DNA of 64,000 nucleotides from contig NC_072460.1 of NCBI RefSeq assembly GCF_027596085.1, forward strand, positions 15,638,826 through 15,702,825, read 5' to 3'. The position numbers and the translations under genes are program-made. The stretch comes from Anoplopoma fimbria. Its lineage: Eukaryota; Chordata; Actinopteri; Perciformes; Anoplopomatidae. Numbering within the stretch: position 1 is the stretch's first letter; every line of letters starts with the position of its first letter. Shown here piece after piece: positions 58,370-64,000 of the stretch. The notes under the pieces were generated by a model, which was given only the letters and a program-made list of their open reading frames with translations, was not told the origin of the DNA and ran no database searches.

Positions 58370-59679
58370 GTGATATAATCACAACATACCCTGGCCTGTC
58401 CTGAGCTACTGTGTAAATATATATTTCTGACAATAAAGCTTATTTTACAATAACTTATTTATTTTACTTTGTATTTTGGTCTTGAGGTCTGTCTTATAAA
58501 ATGTCCAACCATCAGCAAATATTATCTGAATATTCTTTGGAGCTGCACATAAGAGGCAATGGACCACTCAAGATCATTTTTAGACTCCAGTGCTAGAGAT
58601 TTTATGGAAAACTATTTCAACATAAAAAAATGGTGTGAAATTTCGAGAGAGGAATCATTTATTTACTTTATTTATACACAGTGAAAACAAATTCTCAAGG
58701 AAATACACAAAGCAGATTCTATAAGCCCATACGTTTCAACAAAATACCTTTTTTAAAAGAAAATAACTCCATCACATTCGTGTTGGTACTCTCTTAACCT
58801 TTTCCACTGCATCCATTGTTTGTTTTGCTGCTGTCCTCTTCTCTCCAGTTCCCAATACCAAAGTAGCATTGACCTTTCTGTGAAACACTCCTGCTCTTTT
58901 GTGTATGAGTGCACCATCTTTTTTTAATGTCACTGTGGTGTCCAAATGTGCTCTCCACCAGAACAGAAAACTAAGAGAGGATGACAGGCCTTGATCCAGA
59001 GCTGATTGAAGAACATACTTTAAACTGGCATTTGTATAGAGCTTGCAGATCTATACAAATGGGGGGGGGACTGCCAATTCGAAAGACCAAACAAAAATAT
59101 GAATTGTTTTCTTGTTTCTGCCAGTTTGATTTAATCCAATAAACAAACTATCAAACCATTCATGGACCACACAGCCCCCTTTAGTGGCCCAGTAGACACA
59201 GGATGGCTGAGGCTCTTGGTACGCAACCTTTATCTCCATCCCAACCATTTAGTATACCATATATTAATTTAGTGCATTCTTACACTGCTGTTAGTTAGTT
59301 AGTAGTTGTCTTTTTCAATTAATCACGACTGTAAATTTAGATTGCATGGACCTATTAGCAGAAGTGAAATGCTGCCCCCTGTTTGTAATATGGAGTTTTT
59401 TTTTCACAAAACCAGACCTACTCTTTGAAAACACTTCTGATACATATAAACAAATGGAAAAGTACTCAGTTCTGCTTCTGTGTTATGTCTGATTTATACT
59501 TCTGTGTCTGTGGGCCTATGCGTTTTGTGTGGGCACCTCTCCTGCGTGTCAGGCGTAGGATGTCATTTCTTTTTTATTTGGACCTTTTTTTTTTTTTTTT
59601 TTTTTTTTACAGATCCTTGGTCAGGCAGTCTTTGCTTGATTAGACAAGCATGATTCAATAGTTTCATGTAAGTTTGGCC
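58370..59679. other. Intergenic; no gene recognised
   Basis: AT-rich sequence with a short G run at 59061 and a poly(T) tract at 59586-59609 just before the Harbinger relic. Nothing else recognised. Confidence 0.4.
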
Positions 59680-60266
59680 CGAATTTCGATGATGATGAGG
59701 TTCCTGTGCCTAGAATTAATAAGGAGAAAAAGAGGTGCAGGTTTGTGCAGCCTCTAAGTACAACCACGCCAGTGGTGCGAGAGTACAGCCTGTTTTGTTC
59801 AGCATATGAGAGCAATTGATGAGGAGAGGCACTTCAGATATTTCAGGACGTCTGCTTGCCGGTTTGAGGATTTGGTGCATCACTCTTGCATCCTTTCTGA
59901 ATCAACAAACCATCTAGAGTGTTCCTGTTGGTGTTGTTGAAAGGTTGGCAGTCACACTCTGGGTTCTTGCCTCAGGTGCCTCCCTTGCAGCCAGCTTCAG
60001 ACTTGGGTCCACCGCTGTGCCCTGCATCGTCTCCGAAGTCTGCCATGCCCTGGAAAAGGATTTTAAATCTCCCCCAATATCATCAAAGTGGGCATCCCAA
60101 GACCCCTAAGATATTTGGAACTTTGTTGTGTCAGAACAGAGATGGAAAGCATGTAGCTAGAAAACCTTTATCGAGATCTGGCAGCAATAACTTTAACCAT
60201 GGGCAACTGTTCATCCAGGTCGTCTTTCCAATGCTAAGGCTTCAAGGGTTGCCATGGTTGCATTGA
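59680..60266 (+). pseudogene. Harbinger (HARBI1-like) transposase relic
   Basis: Broken frames spell a PIF/Harbinger transposase in order: EERHFRYFRTSACRFEDLVH, then VERLAVTLWVLASGASLAAS, FRLGSTAVPCIVSEVCHAL, and in another frame NRDGKHVARKPLSRSGSNNF, corresponding to the GSIDGKHV...P..SGS.YFNYKG block that holds a catalytic Asp in the family. Here that position reads NRDGKHV. Stops and at least two frameshifts show it is dead. Both the N-terminal start and the C-terminal half are missing. Confidence 0.85.
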
Positions 60267-62875
60267 CCTGAGACTGACTGACTCAACCGAATAACGGCAG
60301 TCCAAAGTTTTTTTGTTTAGTTTGTACTTTTTCTAGCTTTTAGCTTTTTCTGTGTCTCTAACTACAAGTATTTTCAACAGACTAGTTAAGTGTGTTTTGC
60401 TAGAAATAAAAAAAGATATCACATGACTTGCCATCCAAGAGTCAAAACGATGCATTTGTCAATCTGATTAATCTATCAAATAGTTCATCATGTGCTTCAG
60501 CAATTAAATTAAAGTGTTTCATATTTTAAATACATTTTGGCTCACATTGGCTCACAATGTTGCAGTTCAAAAAATCAATCATTTGAAAAGCATCTTCACA
60601 GGTTTAAAGCTTGAAAATTTACCAAACTTTGTCTGAAACTGATTTGAGAAATGTTTACGTGCATTAAAAAACAAGTTTATATATAACTTGTTTAATATGC
60701 ATGTATATACAAACTACACATACCTTGAGCATGTGTGTTTGTGTTTGTGGAATTAGGGTGACTGAGTGAAACTACTCAGTGCCAGTTACAGCATTCATCT
60801 GTCCTTCTGGCTTTCTCTGCTGCTTTGCAAAGGCTCTGCTCAATCTCAAAGAGGATTTGGTGGATTTTAAATCTGGCCACAGATTTTGCTTTTCCGGGAA
60901 ACTTTTTCAAGGTGTCAGCGACAATCTGTCCCTATCTTGTGTCCACCTCATCATCACCAAGATGAGAGGATCTCTAGCAATGTCATCAAGGCGAAGAAGC
61001 ATTTCACTCTCTTACATCTTCCTCTTAGCTGGTCTGGATGGGGGAAACAGAGAGGATGGTGGTAAGAGGCAGATGATGGAGCGGGTGCACATGGGTGTAA
61101 TGTTGGCCCAGTGGAGGGGGTGTAATGTCAGTCTGCTCTTCATCCAATGTAATGGTGAGCTAATCTGAAACATATTGCAGAGAAGTGCTAGGCAACTGGG
61201 AGGATTTTTCCGACTCACTCAGTGGGCTGAACGGATCCTCTCAGTCAAGCTGAAATGATATTACGACATAGAGTTTATAGAGATTCTGCATCTCATTAAA
61301 GTTACTGTGAGGAACTTTTAACAGGTTATGAAATAATTTTATTTATAAGTTTAATAATAATGCCTCTTTATGACCCACATAAGTGCATAAGACCTTCAGC
61401 GAGAAGATTGGCTATTTCTATATAGTTATAATCAATGCTTCTCATTAGTGCCACCGGGTCAGATTCCATGCAATATCAGATGAAATCATGCAAGTTTACC
61501 AGAAAGTCCTTAAACTCAGACTCCCGTTGGTCACCAGCCAGCTGCGTACAGATTCAGATACAGCTTTGTTAAAAAACACTACTATTTAAACCACAAAGTT
61601 CCTTGTGGTAACTTTAAAATGTTCTAAGCCCTATGACTATTATAACCTTGTGTTAAAAAAGTTTTTGCCTGTGTTCTTCACAAAACCTATTCATTACAGT
61701 TGAATTCACATGATGTGAAAATTGAGCGGGTGCCTTATATTCCCTTTTAGATTTCCAATCTAAAACTATACAGTAAAAACTCACTTAACGTTTGTAATGG
61801 CTCAGCCAAGCTTGAGTTTGCCATTAGTTTTGGTCCTTCGTGACTTTTCTGAGTTTCTTCTTTTTTGCCCCCTCCTTATTTTCTTCTTCCTGTCTTTCCT
61901 TGAATCCATAGCGCTGTTTCAGCCGGACTCTCTGTTCTTGTCATGCTGTTTGTGTGTTTTGGGGGATGGCTCTGTATTTAGGTCTGTGAGATCAGGTCAG
62001 CTTGTTTTCGGTGCATAGACAAAGCTGTTCACCTTGAATGTCAGGAAATGTCAAAAAACCTGACTGTGGGGATTTCAAAATAAAACACCTCACACATTTT
62101 TCACAATGTTTGCAAAACAGAGTATATTACTGATCTTTTAAACACTGAACACCACACATCTTTGCTCTGAGGTGACATCTGTAAAAGATTTGCCAGAGTG
62201 AGATCCTGACCATCACTGGTGATCTGATTCACTCACAACTGTACAGTTACTGGACAAACACTGAGAACATTCATTCATTTCAAGTGCTAGGCCACCAACT
62301 GAATGTCAGCATGGTTGTTTTTGACTGTGATTATGTGGGCTGTGTGTGAGACAAGAGACTCCTAATGATCTATCTAATTCTAAAGGGATGTTTCAAGAGT
62401 CAGCAAGATGATGTGAGTCATATTGTCAGTGTGCAACATGCAATCATTGCCAAATTGTGTGGTGTGGAAAAATATACAAAGCAAAAAGCAGTAGGTGTTT
62501 AAAACAGCTTTACTTCATCTGGTTTTCCCAGAATTCCGAGAGCCAGTGCACTCAATGGACTAATCAACATCATCGTCTACTGATGGTGCTCATCACTAAT
62601 GTTTTCTGAAAAAACACAAATACACCAGCTGCATTTGGTGCATACCAGAACAGCTGCCAGAATTAGATGAGGCTGCAATTTTTAAATGCCAAGACTATTT
62701 TCTGCCAAATTTAAATTATTTGTACAAGTTAGCTCATGAGTTAGAAAGCAAGTGGAACTAGTAGTCCTGCTAACAGTTCTACAGACGTCTTTTTTAAAAT
62801 GGGGTTCTTAAGTGGAAATGCATTTTGGGCTTCAGGGTATTTTTTTTCCTGCAATTGAGTAATCTCATAATATTA
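60267..62875. other. Intergenic; no gene recognised
   Basis: AT-rich sequence with only short open frames, none with recognisable similarity. The 129-codon frame at 60779-61168 has no recognisable domain and no visible splice context. Confidence 0.4.
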
Positions 62876-62928
62876 ATGATAACTTTATTTATATAGCAAC
62901 TTTAAAAACAGAGTTTACAAAATGCTCA
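62876..62928 (+). repeat. Short teleost repeat relic
   Basis: ATAACTTTATTTATATAGCA followed by ACTTTAAAAACAGAGTTTAC is the widely dispersed teleost motif otherwise seen as AACTTTATTTATATAGCACC. Only this short relic is present. Confidence 0.6.
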
Positions 62929-63601
62929 TGACATCGCGACATTTCAGCTGCTGTGCAAGGTGACCACTGACCGAGCTGCATTATTTGACTAGTTGGGGAT
63001 GAGAATGTGTTGTTTTTTTAGCTCACCAAAGGATTCAAGTATTTTTGTCATATACATTAAAATAACGCCAGTACATTTCCATACCGGTGCTAATTGTGGG
63101 CTGAAAATGTTGGTGGGGTTGTAACGTTAACGGAAATACGATATCAGTCCCTCAACATTTGGAGTTCTGATCTGGCACATCTGATCACAGAAGTTGCATT
63201 TTAAAGGATGTAACCATGGCTTATGATTGGCATTTGTAACTATTTTCTGACATTTTACAAATCTAACAATTTGATTCATTTGAAAAAATAAACAACGGAT
63301 TGATAGAAAATAATTGTCTGTTGCAGCCATAACTCCATAACTCAGAATACAGAGGCAGAGTGGTACAAAAAAACAAGATTCTGGTAGGAGTATCACTTCT
63401 AACCATAATGTTTCAGACTCCATTTTCATCCATTAACCACTGGGGCAGAAATGGACATATTGAATGTGACTGAGCGTTAAAGCCAGTGCCCTCCTAAGAT
63501 TGTGTGTGTGTGTTTATGGGCATGGGCATGTTATTCAAACAGACAAACCAAGCAGCTGAATAACTATCAAGGTAAAGTAAACGGGATAAAACATTGGTGA
63601 T

Positions 63602-63714
<113 letters not shown>

Positions 63715-64000
63715 TGGATGACCTTTTCTAGAAGACCTGCTCAGGTGCACCTGCTCAGTAATTGGAGACAGTCACAGGGGGGAGTCTGTGTGTGTGTGTA
63801 TGTGTGTGCGTGTGCGTGTGTTTGTGTGGGTGTGTCTCCTGCAGTGACGACAGAGCATATTACATTTCACTGACATTTATATATTGGAGGTACTGGTGAG
63901 AGCTGACCGTTTGAATGTGTGTGTGTTTGTGTCTCATGAAGTAACAAAAGGACATGTTTTCCATGTTTTTATTTATTGTTTTCAATTGTTTTGTCTTTAT

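Noticed and set aside
60779..61168. 129-codon plus-strand frame
   Set aside because: No recognisable domain, no splice context and a composition like the surrounding noncoding DNA.

Overview
The window is vertebrate nuclear DNA, almost certainly a teleost fish. It has interrupted genes with GT-AG introns, teleost-type SINE, L2/CR1, L1-Tx1, hAT and Harbinger relics, very long CA, TA, CTTT and CTCA microsatellites, and a U6 snRNA sequence. Nothing looks prokaryotic. Two host genes are readable. A Rab GTPase of the Rab29 (Rab7L1) type lies on the minus strand at 675-3761 (five coding exons, 204 aa). A TMEM81 orthologue lies on the plus strand at 49404-51692 (five coding exons, 272 aa). Both genes map to 1q32.1 in human, so they probably form a conserved host backbone. 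A very large repeat cluster separates them.

That cluster (8663-47100) is the main content. A unit of about 8.4 kb is present as a gap-truncated copy (unit 1, 8663-12770), two full head-to-tail copies (unit 2, 12771-21165; unit 3, 21166-29367) and one inverted, 3'-truncated copy (unit 4, 29368-36250). Each full unit holds a CCAAT/CCAAT/YY1-type promoter, a spliced gene of about 16 exons, a poly(A) signal, an AAT/AAC microsatellite and a 148-bp satellite. The protein (about 1,435 aa if all exons were intact) has an ExoX-C-like motif, a cysteine-rich DUF6729-like region, a DDE-transposase-like core with D, D, DxxH and E landmarks, and a C-terminal CxxC...H...C segment. I infer an autonomous DNA transposon, possibly of the Dada/MULE/IS256-like group. 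No copy is intact: each has its own small indels, mostly in G/C homopolymers. Older rearranged or internally deleted relatives follow at 36530-37275, 42556-45200, 45480-46449 and 46450-47100.

Flanking repeats include an inverted pair of deleted hAT elements (6410-8562, the second running into a 100-N gap), an L2/CR1-like 3' end inside an intron of every full unit, an L1-Tx1 3' fragment (37276-38100), a tRNA-derived SINE with a clean target-site duplication (47190-47575) and a Harbinger transposase relic (59680-60266). A U6 snRNA-like gene (39592-39697, minus) has a re-paired 5' stem-loop, and U6-like fragments lie nearby. The rest (3762-6409, 47588-49383, 51693-59679, 60267-64000) is AT-rich, and I recognise no gene there.
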